Part shown: one piece after another, positions 34,050-46,583 of the stretch
Layout: each line of letters begins with the position of its first letter
How positions within the stretch are numbered: position 1 is the first letter of the stretch
From: Amphiura filiformis
Lineage: Eukaryota; Echinodermata; Ophiuroidea; Amphilepidida; Amphiuridae
Direction: 5' to 3'
DNA: 64,000 bases
NCBI RefSeq assembly: GCF_039555335.1
Contig: NC_092628.1
Location: 65,303,292-65,367,291, forward strand
Notes under the pieces: generated by a model
Seen by the model: the letters and a program-made list of their open reading frames with translations, nothing else
Database searches by the model: none
What the model was told of the DNA's origin: nothing
Program-made: the position numbers and the translations under genes

Positions 34050-34690
34050 TAAACAAACCAGGAGGTCGAAATTGTCCTCTTCGCCGAATACGAAAGTCAG
34101 CGTAATAGTACGGCACTTGTTATAGTTGCTGTTTGAAGTCTTTCTGCATGTTCTGTTCCTGGATGGATGTGATGCTTTGTGGAAGTTGGTTCCAATTTGT
34201 GATTGTCCAAGGAAAAAATGAATATTTATAACAGTCTTTCTTGGGTTGAAGTCTCTGGTATGTATTTATACTGTGAGATGATCTTGAAGTGCGTGTGGTC
34301 GGGCGTAAGATGTTTCCTGCCGGGATAGAGAGGAGACTGTGAGTAGCATTGTAGAAGACATTTAAGGTGGTGTTCCTTCCTTCTGAGTGCGAGGGAGTCC
34401 CATTTCAGTACTGCGATCATGGATGATGGGCTGCTGGTGTAGACATAATCGTTGTACACGAAGCTAGAGCCTCTTCGCTGCACGTCTTCAATTTGACTAG
34501 CTGGTCTTTGGTGTAAGCATCCCTAACAGCCGAGACTCCAAGTGTGGCCTAACAAGAGTGTTAAATGTGTTGGCTTTGATTTTTTTTCAAGAGCATGTGG
34601 AGAAGTTACGCCGTAGAAAACCAAGGGTGCAGTTTGCAGAAGCTGTGATCTTGTCGATATGTTGGTTCCACCTCAAATCACTGGGGGGTA
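34050..34690 (-). pseudogene. LINE ORF2 C-terminal fragment, decayed
   Basis: Minus-strand translation gives pieces typical of the region after the reverse transcriptase in CR1/L2/Jockey-type LINEs: HIDKITASANCTLGFLRRN (about 34675-34615), then VQRRGSSFVYNDYVYTSS, WDSLALRRKEHHLKCL and FKIISQYKYIPETS (34483-34226). Stops and frame changes split them, so the copy is dead. Upstream RT motifs are absent. Confidence 0.75.
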
Positions 34691-37340
34691 GGGGCGCCAA
34701 TTTTGTTTCTTGGCCTGGACGCTACCAACCCTAGTTACGCCACTACTCATTAATGTGACAGTAACCTAACACTACATGTCTTATTTCACTATAGATATAA
34801 CAATACTCAATTTATTTTTATATAATTTGCATTGGCATTGCATCCACGTAGATCTTCAAAGTCATTCTTTGCAACTCACAGGTATACTTTATTAGTTGCA
34901 GGGTCAAAATCTTCATTGAATTAAGTTCAGTTCCGCTGTTTCTGTTTTAAAAACTTGGCTTTTGAAGGGACATTTTTATCTACCATACCGGTAGGCCTAT
35001 ATTAATTCTTAATTTTTAGTGTTTTATTTTTTGAAATTTAAAATGAATAAATAAATCATATTATTTCATTATTATCCGAGTAGTGATTTGAGATTTAAAG
35101 CTTGCTCATTTTACTTTACAAATCAGTTGGAGGGCCATTCAACTTTGATGCGCTAATATTATTAAACTGTGCGCTATGAATATGCACACAACGGAAATTC
35201 AAATTTGCTTGGTTTGGGTTGCAGTTTTAAAAGCTTCCAAATTTCTCTCTATAACTCCTAATAGCTATATTAGCTATATATTTAATAAATAACTACAAGA
35301 AAGGCTTTCAACATTCCATATATGTTCACCAAAAATACTGTAACTTTGCAAGGAATATGATAAGGGCACATAAACTCAAATTTTTGTCATGAATTGAGAT
35401 ATAAAAGAGTAACAAAAACTATTTTATTTTAAAACTGGTGCGAGTTCATAAATCAGGAATTTGCATATGATTAGAAACATGGCTTATTATCCTCATATTA
35501 AAAAATCAAGATTTTTGGTTGGTTAAGACAAAAACCTGCCAGGATGAAAAGGGTATTCTACAAAACGGAAAAATATCAGTAAACAGAAGACCATGCGACA
35601 ACAACATTGAGAAGGTTCATGCGAGGTTTCAAGGTGTCAAGTCACACGGTATTGTTATGAAGTTGTTTACTTAATTTTCGTCGATGGGCCGAATCTGGGT
35701 AACCAATTTAAACCATTATTAAAGCTTTAAATTTTAAGTTCAATATTTGGGACAAAGACTAATTGATAGATAAAGGTTGAAATTACTTGTCTGGCTAAAA
35801 ATTAGAAAGCTTAAAGCGTTTAAAAACACAGAAAATATCCGAGTTAGAAGTCCTTAGCAACAAAAATAAATTTGAAGACCTGTAAAGCAAACGCAAAAAT
35901 CATGAATTCTAACGGCAAGAGTAGACAAAATGGAAATCAAGTAGAGAATTGTGAAGATATTTTCAATCCAATTTATTTGTAAATTGCCCAAGATGATTGG
36001 CTACACATAAAACGATACATTTCAAATCGAAGTTTTCTGCGGGAAAGGTAAAAAAGCATACCCAAGAGTGCGACGGTCATTTTTGCGGAAAACGCGCATG
36101 ATGGCCCTCTGACTGAATCAGGTTTTGACCGGTTTAAACCTGGTTTTAACCGCTTTGTGGACAAAACAGGTTTTGGCCGGTCAAAAGTCCAACCCTGCGT
36201 TGCGGCGGTTGCAGGCCGCGATAAGGGTATATCAATTTCAAGCTTTTTGCAAAAGGGTAGCCTTTTTAGCAACTTTGACAGGTTACATGTTTTGTCGCAA
36301 GCCGTTTTCCAACTGGTATTTTACATACACAGTGAATAATATTAAAGCCGTACGGGAGCCCAGCCCGAGTATTAGGCCTACTTTATATCATTTGTATATT
36401 TTGAGTTCATCATTGAAAACGTTCATTTATACTCAATCAAGGTTGGTGTTTTTAGGGTACGTTGCATGGGAATCTTAGCTAGGAGCTGCTTGAGGATGAC
36501 AACACATAATGGTATGTCAGTGGCCCTCCGGGTCTTGCCGTCTTAAACCTGGAGGGTTGAGTAGTTTAAACCCCTTAGGAGGTCAAATCATGACCTTTAA
36601 CCTTTTTGCCTTTTTCAAGATCCCAAAGTATTCTGTGATATCTACAGCTTTGTACCATGGACCATTTGGTCAATGAATAAACGCTGATGTGACAGTTACT
36701 ACATGTAGTTATTAAATTCTAGCTTATTTGAAGGCATTTGCTGTTGGAAGACTTTCAGCAGGTCTGGTAACACCAGGCAAACAGAATTACATGAACTGTA
36801 TCAAGTTCGTGCAGTTCAAGAAATATAGCATTTTTTTATCAGCCTACAGGTATGTAGGTGAATATATATATATTGGGTGTACATGACATGACCTATTTTA
36901 GCAATATATAGTGCTGAGAATTTAAATGTTTAAAAAAGCTACATTTCCACTTTGAAGAAGATGAAATTTGTTTTCAAATTTTTGGGTCGGGTATTTCTTT
37001 AGGCCTAGTAAAGGACAGTAGGGCCTGCATGTAAGGTACATGCATTGCTTATCACTCAGTATAAAGCATATCTTTTGAATTAGGAAGTAATATTTGCATA
37101 ATTGCCAGAAACCAATTCCGGTGGTATGATACATCCTGTATACATAATACGTGTATTTATAGTGAGCTGATCAAGGATCTATGCTCACCCTGCCAGCAAT
37201 TATTGTAAATTACTGTATTCTTTTATAAGAGTGTACTTTAGTATTTCAGTACGACACATATCCACTATGTTAAAAATGCACTGTGATTGGCTGCTAACAT
37301 GATCTGCTGAGTTAAGGAACTATGTCATTGTTATCATGCA
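34691..37340. other. no gene seen
   Basis: AT-rich. Frames at 35973-36478 on both strands overlap across a stretch with repeated GGTTTTGACCGG/CCGGTTTAAACC words and are not credible genes. TATATA run near 36865. Confidence 0.45.
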
Positions 37341-37539
37341 TACTGTATAAGTGGAAATTTTCGCGAGGGTTTTATTTTTGCGAATTTCACGATTAGAGCT
37401 CCAACCGCAAAAATAACACCTCGCGAATATATGCCATAATGTATTATAGGTATAGGGGAGGACTGGGCAATCGCTAAAAATAACATTCGCGAAAATGTGT
37501 CTCTCACTACAAATCGCGAAAATTACCACTTATACAGTA
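37341..37539. mobile_element. MITE, 199 bp, TACTGTATAAGTGG family
   Basis: TACTGTATAAGTGGAAATTT and AAATTACCACTTATACAGTA are inverted with one mismatch. TCGCGA words and TTTTTGCGAATT repeat within the arms. No coding content. Confidence 0.85.
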
Positions 37540-38321
37540 GTAATGCTATGAAATCAAGCAATGTGAGTGTGCTTGAATAAACTCTAGGCAACACATTGTC
37601 AACCCCTTCTCAGATATCCACAAAGTCTGTCAAACAGAATTGCAAAATCATCCCAATAACTTTTACCAAAATGAGATGGGATATAGCTTGGGAATGGGAT
37701 ACATTTAAACTTTTAGTGCTAAAATGGGCCAAAATTTGGTTAATTTTGCCAACAACAAAAACAACAACAACAGGCCAATGGAAAATATTGATCAAATTTG
37801 TCCTAGTCTAATTTTGAAGCAGGAGGTATCTCTCCCCCGGTTAGTACGTTACTGGACTACTTGCTAGTTTTTTACGTGTTTTCAGTTGATGTTTGTAATA
37901 ATGTACATGTAGCATCATGGTGTCATGGTATTAGTGGTGTCAGCAAGTCTTTTGGACTTTGGATGATCTTCAAAGATGCTCATTCCATCCTTGAATTCTA
38001 AGGACCATTTCTTTGCTGTTGAATATCAAGGACTTTATCACCATTTGCGGTGCAACTTTTTTTTTTTTTTTTTTACAGCAACTGTACATTGTTAAATTTA
38101 ATTTGAGTTTTCACCACCATGGGGAGAAATATTTTCATGATGACCCTGTGTTCGCTTCTGGTAGTACCTGTGATTTAACAGGGGTAGGCTTCCTCTGCAG
38201 AGTGTTTTGCCATTGCAGTAAGGTTTTGAAGGAAAAAGCTTTTAAATGAGCCCAAATTGATCACCGTGCGATAAAATACCTTGTTCTACAAAAATTTTGA
38301 CCACCCCTCGTATTGTTACTG
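37540..38321. other. no gene seen
   Basis: Contains an interrupted T-run of about 16 near 38059. Nothing else supported. Confidence 0.5.
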
Positions 38322-38496
38322 TCAGGGCCGTAGCAAGGTTAAAAAATGTGGGGCGGCCAATCCAGCCATCAAAATGTAGGGCAGCCAAAATATGAATATG
38401 CGCCAATTTAAAATAGGTATAAAACAATAAAGTAAAACATTCATGACAAATTTCTCAAAAAGTGGGGTGGCAATGGTATAGCGCTCCCTGGCTACA
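38322..38496. repeat. interspersed repeat (GTGGGGCAGCC family), copy 2
   Basis: Shares AGCAAGGTT, AATGTGGGGCGGCCA, TTCTCAAAAAGTGGGG and CTCCCTGGC with 11997-12125, with extra internal sequence. Confidence 0.6.
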
Positions 38497-39917
38497 GTAT
38501 CAAAGTACATGCAAGTTTTAATACCAACAGTTACTGAAAATTGTAGTACTTGGATAGGCACTGTTCCATTTGGGGTAAATCTGTACCATGCACAGGCTCA
38601 AACTCATGTGTATCTTATTATTGTTGGCTAGAGGTGTCAGCCAGACATCTAATAATTTTGCTTTTAGTTTGCAAAGTTTAAGGAAGGATGTGGGTTCAGG
38701 ATATAATAGGTTCTATTAGAAAGTAGGAAGCTATACGGATACCATTTACATTGGTAGAAGGGCATATAGTACTGCCATGCCATGTTTTGATTTGATATAC
38801 TAGTAGTTTTGATACGGTAAATACGGTCACGGGGGGGGGGCATGGAACAAAAGACCATGGGTATTTTCCCCTGTACAGCTCTGGGAAAAAAACCTGAATT
38901 TGACCAAAACAGCCCTGTAAGACACCTACATTTTTTTTTGTAGCTTTGTATGGTATTGGGAAATAAAATACAAAGAAACCAGGCTGTTCGCTGTTCCTCT
39001 CAAAAATTAAGAGTGTATTTGGAATCAGGAGTCCCCCAGTCTTTTGTGCCATATAGCCATCTGGTGGAACTTCAGGAAGTGATCGGTTTTCATGGTTTGG
39101 ACTGCCTCCAACATTTCACCACTATGTATACCAGTATACTACCACCATACAATCATTAGATTGAAATTTTTACTAACCTTTTTCTAGACTAAGTATTTTA
39201 CTATAGAATATATTATAGTTCCTTGACATTGAATAACCTATTTGCTTAGACTAGTAGCTACTAGTATTTAACATGAAAGGAGATCTCTCTGAATAAATGT
39301 GCAATAAATTGTGCCATTGGGTGTTCCCCTGAATGTTGCCATAAAAGCTTTTGTTGCGAGTTGCATTGTGCTACATGGTTCATGTTAGCAATTTGGTTAA
39401 AAAGAAAGCAAATGCCACCATTTTCTACTGAATGTTTATTTTGTGGGGAGAGTGTCCATAATTTCTGGAAATCAGTTGCAAAATTTGATTGACTGTAAGA
39501 AGGCTAGCTTATAAAATAAGACGAAAATTAAAGCAAAGTAGCTAATTGCTAATGCTATGCTTTTTTGTGCAAAATATAAGCTAGAAATGCAAGATTGGTT
39601 TTTATGCCTCCACTTACAATTTCTCAGAACTGATTTTTGGTGTAGGGCTGGCGTTTATCGGTCATCAAATTCTAGTAGGTTTTTGTCGCAAAATATGCTA
39701 ATTTGGTAGCTAATTTGCATAAATTTGAATAAATGTCCCTGAGTGCAATTTCTCAGATCTGCAGGTGTATTGATATGCCTTAGTGGAGGGTAGGGGTGGC
39801 AATTGGCAGTCTTAAATTCCACTAGGTTTGTGGTAGCATTGTGGCCAACGCTTTGAGATCCTGAGAACCGTGTAATTCTAGTTTGACTGTGTTTTAGTCT
39901 ACTTTTTCCCCAGTCAT
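38497..39917. other. no gene seen
   Basis: Includes a G-run at about 38831-38840. The 118-codon minus-strand frame at 38696-39052 has no recognised domain. Confidence 0.45.
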
Positions 39918-40095
39918 GATGCCAGGAATTTTTTTTTGGGGGGGTGAGGGAGTGAATTTCAATGTGCAAAATCAACAAATTCTATGCAAAATTGGAAATT
40001 TTAGTAATTTTGGGCCTTGCTGGCAGCCAGCAGGGGAAACTGGGGGAAACAAGACTGACTGGAGGACATTCCCCCCCCCTCATGATGCCAACACT
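39918..40095. repeat. G-rich interspersed repeat, second copy
   Basis: Order of motifs parallels 27415-27610: GGGGGGGTGAGGG, GTGAATTTC, AAAATCAACAAATT, TTTTAGTAATTTTGGG, then CCCCCCCTC. Confidence 0.55.
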
Positions 40096-40600
40096 GCTTT
40101 CTTCCTTGTTTTTAAACTAAAAAAAAAAAAAAAGCCTGTGAAAAAGGCCCAGTGTGTAGAGCTCTTGGACTAGTGCTATAGAATTGTGTTCAGTACTGTT
40201 CAAATTTTATAGAAATACATGTAGGCCTACTTATGTATGCAGGTTTATAAGAGCCAACCGTTTTTTGAGGGGAGCAATAAGCAGTTGGGAAGAGGAAGGT
40301 GCTTCTCTTGTGATCTAAATAATGAACCAATGACCTCCAGGGTCAGATCTAGGATTGAACCTTTTAAATTCCAAATGTGACACCATGGAGTTCCCCTATG
40401 GCTCATCTCAGTCATGTATAAAATAATGGGGCTTTGATGGGTACCATTCAACATTGTGCAACATCTTGAAGAGTGGGTGAGTGGGACATGTGGGATTTTT
40501 TAAAGACACAGATGAGTTTTCTCAAATGTGTCAGATCTATTAGTATTAAAAGGTGATTCAAAGGCATGTCACTGCTTTCATTTTAAATATTCCCATAAAG

Positions 40601-41074
40601 GGGGGGGGACTTCAATATGAAATGGATATAGGTGTAGGGCTAGCACTTTCGCACTAAGGGGCATTCGGTGAGAGCAAAATGTACAAAATATGGGGTCATT
40701 GGGTGAGAGCATGATTTTTGGCATTCGGTGAGAGCAAAATGTAAAAAATATGGGGTCATTGGGTGAGAACAATGACCCTTTTTTTTAAAAATAGAATTAA
40801 TCTTTGGGTGAGAGCCGAAACAGCGCCCCAGAAACCTCGAAAATCGAATTTCTAGTTCTAAATGGCTTCAAATTTCTTTGTTTTTTCAAAATAAGTAACA
40901 AAATCAGTGATAAATGAAAGTTGCTTTTTAAATTGAACTTGTGAGGGTCTTTGGGTGACAGAGCATGTGTGTTCTTAAAAAAATAAGGGGTCTTTGGGTG
41001 ACAGCGACACTGAAAAAGGGGGCCTTAACAGCCCTACATACGCATCACCTCCAAAGTGGGAGTGCCCCCCGGCC
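40601..41074. mobile_element. degenerate inverted-repeat element with GGTGAGAGC units
   Basis: Ends GGGGGGGGGACTTC and TAGGGCT pair with AGCCCTACATA and AAAGTGGGAGTGCCCCCC at the right. Inside, a 60-bp unit starting GGCATTCGGTGAGAGCAAAA occurs twice (about 40661, 40720), with related TTTGGGTGACAG words to the right. Confidence 0.6.
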
Positions 41075-42211
41075 AAGAACTACCTGTCCAAAATTGTGTG
41101 GGTCCAATATCGATCAATCACACACATTTGAAGTAATCAAATGCTGAAGTTTAGCACACACTTGTGTCTTTTGTACAAAAGTCCGATATTTCTCTCTCAA
41201 TTAAATATGAACAAAGCAGTTTACAGAAAAATCACTAGATGTACTCAATAATTGAACATTTTAATGCATACTGTTCTTTTTTGGCATACTGTATTTAGTA
41301 TATTTTTTTATACACTAATACAGCAGTGTACATTTAAAAATGTTGTTTTGGTCATATTTGATATTTACAGATAAAAACAAGAAAATTCAGTTTAGTTCCT
41401 TGTTTAATTGTGTTGTGTGGTAAAAAAAAATCCGAATATGAAACCCAAAAAATTTGAATTTTATGTGCTTTTACTTTTAGCATGTTTAGTAGTGAAATCT
41501 CACTTTTTAGCACAGTTTAACTATGACCATACTTTAATAATTTAATAATACCGGCACATGTAGGCTGTAACCCACCCAGCAAAATTACTTTGATGCACTT
41601 GGCAACTATGAAACTACTATTTAGGAATAATAGTTTCCATATATGGCATTCTTAGCTGTGAGTCATCATAAGGGTGTGTGGTATTTTGCTTTGCCATTGC
41701 ATTTTCTGGTGAACCCCAGTAGGACCCATTGAGAAATGCAAGTGCGTCACTACATGCACTATACAATACATAAGCAATACTGTGTAACTGATGTTTATTT
41801 ATTTTCGTGTTTCAAGGGATGTGCTGTATTGATTCACTAAAACTGATCAATAATGTTGAACAAAATCATATGTTATTTCAGTCTCCAAAATTGTTTAAAA
41901 TTAAATAAGTTAAGTTGAATCATATTATGGTTCGAAATACTCATCTGGTTACAAAATTATTGTAAACTTATATGATTGAATACCTCTCCTACAGCCCACC
42001 CTTCCACGACCACCCCTACTAACAAAGTGATAAGTTCCTAAGTTTGTTTACCATAACAATAGCACCTGACCCATTCTGCAGATCAATCAAGTGTGCACAC
42101 TTTAAGGACAAACTCATAACAGTATTCATCCAAATGGTTGAGTTTGTGTACCCAACAAGATATGTGATTTTCATGAAGTTCTAATTGTCTGTGTTTTGAT
42201 TTTATTCCCAG
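41075..42211. other. no gene seen
   Basis: AT-rich sequence without supported features. Confidence 0.5.
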
Positions 42212-42338
42212 GATCCTGGTGAAATATGGAATAATAATCTAGGAAAATATTGGACATTTAATTATTACACACACTACATACATGTATCTCTGTGCTCTGT
42301 GGTTACATCTCAACGTCTACTGAAATTGTCTTTTACAG
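42212..42338 (+). other. splice-bounded candidate exon, 127 bp
   Basis: Acceptor TTTTATTCCCAG ends at 42211 and the strong donor ACAG|GTAAGT follows at 42339. One frame (GAT CCT GGT GAA ATA TGG...) is open throughout, 42 codons plus one base; the other two have stops. No family recognised. If it preceded the exon at 59184 in a transcript, it would have to be untranslated leader, since the frame would meet a stop there. Confidence 0.5.
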
Positions 42339-43317
42339 GTAAGTGTTGAACAAATCCATAACTTTACCTCCATGGTCAGTATTTGCCATTGGCCTGGTGG
42401 GTGCTATGTACATGGTTATTGGTTTATAACAGTATTGTGTATTGCAAACTTGTATGATGTTCAAGAGGCTATTTTATAGACGGGTGTTTGTCAGATCATG
42501 AATGTACATGTATGTCAGACAGGGTCTAATTCTGCATAAAACCGAACAGCGTTATTTCTATAGATCTGCTGCGCATTCAAATTGCATTGTATTGCATCGT
42601 AATTTCATTTGTGTCTATGCTAATTATGTTTACACAACATGAACTCACATGTTTTCAAGCAAATTCGCCGATAATAGGTGATCAAAAGCGATCGGAATGT
42701 TACAAAAGTACAGATCGCATTCAGCTTACTTCATATAAGATGATCTTTGGAAAAATATGGCATAATTTGTCTTGGTGTTTGCGGAATGCCATGCAGTAAA
42801 ATATTAATACGTTGCGGCAATTCATGATTGACAACTAACAATCGGCGTGTCCTTCGTATCCTCCACTGTCAATTTCTTATCCACTCACTAATCCTCACAA
42901 AAGCTTTGTGTTGATTACGTAATGTGTGGAGGTAAATTGCAATAAGTACAATGAAATAATGTGTAGGCGGGGCTCCGAGGCGAGTTTCTTCTTCATCTTA
43001 CGTAACAGTATTGTTCTCCAAAAAACCTGGAAGCTTGTTGTTTGGAGCTCTAGCTGAAATACAGCAAGATAATGTAAGATAGTAAATGTAAACCTGTATT
43101 TTAGCTAGAGTATCTCGAGCTAATGTATGTAGGCCTACATGTATTGAACCCCATTTATCATGATTGTTTTGTAAGGAAGTCAGTGGGCATTTTAAAAAGT
43201 ACTGTAGTACTACAAAATGGGTACCGTACCATGTGCTGCCACTACAAGGTTTCCGCTTAAATATGGACTACAAAAAAATAGTAAATAGTTAGTACATTTC
43301 TCACAGAAGAAAGTTTG
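42339..43317. other. no gene seen
   Basis: Short inverted repeat TAGCTGAAATACAG/CTGTATTTTAGCTA near 43049-43105. Nothing else. Confidence 0.5.
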
Positions 43318-44018
43318 TAAGGTTGGTCTGAACCCTGGAATTATGGAAACTTTGGGCCTCATAACTTCTAAATTGTTGGTCTAAAGTATATAAAAGTATA
43401 CATATTTAGAATGGGCGCAGACTTGATAAGTTCATCTGAGAGGTCAAATTTGGGCCAAAATGGCACTTTTGGCCCAAAATCCCTAAAATAATGGTTTTGG
43501 CCCACTTCTTTTTGTGCACCGTAACAAAAAAATTCTTGAGCCAAAATTTTTGAAACTAATTTTTAAAAACTAGATCAAAATATCTGGGACCCGTTTTTCA
43601 TTTTTTTTTGAATTTCGACTTTGAGAAATTTGCGCCAAAAATGGTCAAAAATGCTGATTTTTCAAAAAATCATAAAAAAGCCCGATTTTGGCACAAATTT
43701 CAAATATTTTTGGTGAAATTGGTCAAAATTCAAAAAAAATGAAAAAACGGGTCCTAGATATTTTGATCTAGTTTTTAAAAATTAGTTTCAAAAAAATTTT
43801 GGCCCAAGAATTTTTTTGTTACGGTGCACAAAAAGAAGTGGGCCAAAAACCGTTATTTTTGGGATTTTGGGCCAAAAGTGCCATTTTGGCCTCACAGATG
43901 AACTTATCAAGTCTTTGCCATTCTAAATATGTATACTTTTATATACTTTTATAGACCAACAATTTAGAAGTTATGAAGCCGAAAGTTTCCATAATTCCAG
44001 GGTTCAGACCAACCTTAA
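43318..44018. mobile_element. TTAA-type foldback element, copy 3
   Basis: Starts TAAGGTTGGTCTGAACCC and ends GGTTCAGACCAACCTTAA. Halves are complementary over about 320 bases. It is the most diverged of the three copies, and the 5' flank reads GTAA rather than TTAA. Confidence 0.82.
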
Positions 44019-44423
44019 AGAGATCTTATCTCACTGGTTTGGTGTATGTAAACAATGTTGCCCATGACCTGGCTGGGCTAGAATGGAAGTGATAAATAAA
44101 TACAAAGTTAGTTTTTGGAGGACAATGTCATTGACTGGGCTTTAATATAGGACATAGGTTGTAGTATTGTACTACTGTACAGTACTGTACTTGATGAATG
44201 AAATGTTTGCAGTTCTATTATTTTAAAGTAATTGTGTACATTTTATGGTACCAGAGGCCTTCAATGCAAATTACTAAAACTTAAGAACAATACATGTACA
44301 AAACTACATTCACACAATTATCAGGGGAATTATGATCATGATCATTTTTGTACAATGTATTTGTTTGGTAACCTGGTTCACGGACATGCCCATACAAGAT
44401 ACATGTACCGGACCGTAATCGTC

Positions 44424-45357
44424 AGAGTAGAGTCCCACCTAGAGCGGAGTACTGCAATCATATGTGGTTGATTTTAAAAAACTTGGAAAAAGGTTACCTA
44501 AAAATTACAAAGTTTGTAATCCAAATGGGACCAATTTGTAACTTGTTTTCACTTCAAAATCTATTTTAAGATATAGACTTGTGTACAAAACCAATGCATT
44601 TTTATATCTTCAATATATTATGAAGTGAACACAAGTTACAAATCGATCCCATTTGAACAAACAAGTAATTTTGGGTAACTTTTTTCAATTTTTAAAAATC
44701 AACCACAAATGATATCAGTACCGCTCTACTCCCCATTCAGAAAAATACAGCACTAATTTTTGGGATTAAAAAATATTATCAAGTTCTACCAAATGAAACA
44801 TAGCTCAATCCTAATCATTCATTTAGTCTTAACTGGAGATAAAAGAAACAATTCACTATTTTACTAATTTCTTGAAAAAAGAGCCAAAAACATGCATTTT
44901 CAGCATGTTTTCTGACAATCGAGTCACAAAAATCACAGACTTGGAAGTTGGAACAAGTCTAAGCATTCAAAATCTTGAGTATATGCCGAAATTTATAAAA
45001 TGTTCACTTTTTTGTGTTACCGGGGTACTTTAATTAAATAGTTGGTTATACATTGTATAAGAATGAAACATGTCTATTCCAAAATTTAATTTAAACTGAA
45101 ATTAGTCTTACATTGTAGTACAAGTCTTTGGGCTTGATTGTCACAGCATATGAAAAACACCCTAAAAGCATGTTTTTGGCCCTTATTTCAAAAATTGGCT
45201 AAATATTATTAAACTCTGACTTTTATTGTTAGTTAGGACTGACTAAAGGATTAGGATTTAGCTTGATGTTTCATTTGGCAAAAGAGGATAAATTTTTTTT
45301 ATTTAAAAAAATTAGTTCTGTATTTTTCTGGAATGGGGAGTAGGTCGGGGACTCTAA
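44424..45357. mobile_element. inverted-repeat element, interrupted
   Basis: The left end AGAGTAGAGTCCCACCTAGA and GCGGAGTACTG match the complement of the right end only if 44729-45342 is removed, giving CAGTACCGCTCTA joined to GGTCGGGGACTCT. Arms of about 80 bases then pair (GATTTTTAAAAATTG and CAACCACA words). So this is an older MITE carrying a younger one. Confidence 0.75.
44729..45340. mobile_element. MITE inserted at TA inside another MITE
   Basis: The 612-bp element begins CTCCCCATTCAGAAAAATAC and ends GTATTTTTCTGGAATGGGGAG. It is bracketed by TA at 44727-44728 and 45341-45342, and its arms pair for over 100 bases. TA duplication and short CTCCC ends fit a Tc1/mariner-like mobiliser, an inference. 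Confidence 0.82.
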
Positions 45358-45454
45358 ATCCATATTTTTTTTTTTTTTTAGATTTTGTGTTTTTGGCGGG
45401 AAATCGCGGATTTTTGCATTTTTTGGAAAATTGGGGTGCGTTTTTTGGCCTCCA

Positions 45455-45620
45455 AAAAATACATCTTATCTAACCATAACACCCTACCCTGCTTTTTGCT
45501 ATCGGAAGTTAAAGAAGAAACGAAAAAGGAGAGAAGATGAAGAAAGAAGTCACTTGGCACCCCAGGGATTCGAACCTTAGACCCCTCGCATGCCAAGCAC
45601 ACGATCACGGACTGGTAGCT
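45455..45620 (-). repeat. tRNA-derived SINE, copy 2
   Basis: Minus-strand copy of the element at 23050-23215: box B GGTTCGAATCC reads on the minus strand at 45577-45567, followed by TTCATCTTCTCTCC, TCTTTAACTTCCGATAGC and AAAAAGCAGGGTAGGGTG. Confidence 0.8.
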
Positions 45621-45737
45621 ACACGGGAAATGCTGCCCCGGGCAGCGATTCCGTGAGCATTTAACACTTAGGGTGATTGTGTCATCGCAGACCCTGGGAA
45701 TGGTTTTCATCGTGGTAATATGTGGTATCTATGGGTG

Positions 45738-46111
45738 TTAGGCAGAGGATGATTTAAGCACTACCCAGCGAGTCTTGCGGTTAGCATAGCTGTGTGAGTG
45801 AACATGACACCACTGCCCGCCCACTGCATAGGCGTGCATGGTTAAATTTGAATTTGGACTGATGTATTTACAATAAAAATACCTTGATTTCACATTATGT
45901 TATCTACAGAAGGTGTGAATTATCCTTTATGCATACATCACTTTAGATCTGAAATCGACCAAGTAATAATGACACACACACAATTCTAAAACAACATCTT
46001 TTGCACAGAATTCAATGGGATTTGAAAAGTAAAGTGGCAGTTGAAACTCTAGTGATAACACTTTTGCAGTGCATGATGGGGCTTCCTTAAATCATCCTCT
46101 AGGTATTAGGG
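45738..46111. mobile_element. MITE, about 374 bp
   Basis: TTAGGCAGAGGATGATTTAA at the left pairs with TTAAATCATCCTCTAGGTAT at the right. Non-coding interior. Confidence 0.65.
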
Positions 46112-46146
46112 TTAACAAAATGATAAAAGTTTGGATACAGGAACCA

Positions 46147-46338
46147 GCAGGGGTAACGCTAACTTGCACCATGGGGTCATAGGCACATTCTTTTAGCTTT
46201 TGGCGCACAGAATTACCATTTAGAGGTTGCTTTTAAAGGGTCATTTTAACCCCTTATTTCTATTGTTTTGGATCCATAGTTTTACAAAATGTGCAATTTT
46301 GACCCCTTTTTTAAAACCTATTGTAGCGCTACCCTGCT
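46147..46338. mobile_element. MITE, about 190 bp
   Basis: GCAGGGGTAACGCTA at the left and TAGCGCTACCCTGC at the right are imperfect complements; AT-rich interior with GGGTCATTTTAACCCC. Confidence 0.55.
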
Positions 46339-46583
46339 CACCACTCACCAGGTCTGTGCTCATATTTACAAAATTATTGCAACCCTGAGAATTTGAAAGA
46401 AAGTTTTTAAAATTATCCCATCAGAATTTTGACTGCCCTTGAATGAAATGTGTGGAATGTAGTCAAGGTAAATACTTGACCTAAAATCTATGAATGATGT
46501 ATAAAGGTCAATCATGAAGGCTAACAGTGGCTCAACAAGTTTCTATAAAAGTTTAACTTTTGTTTCATTATAATAATACATGT

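Noticed and set aside
38696-39052. 118-codon minus-strand frame
   Set aside because: Low-complexity G/C-run at one end and no known domain; likely chance.
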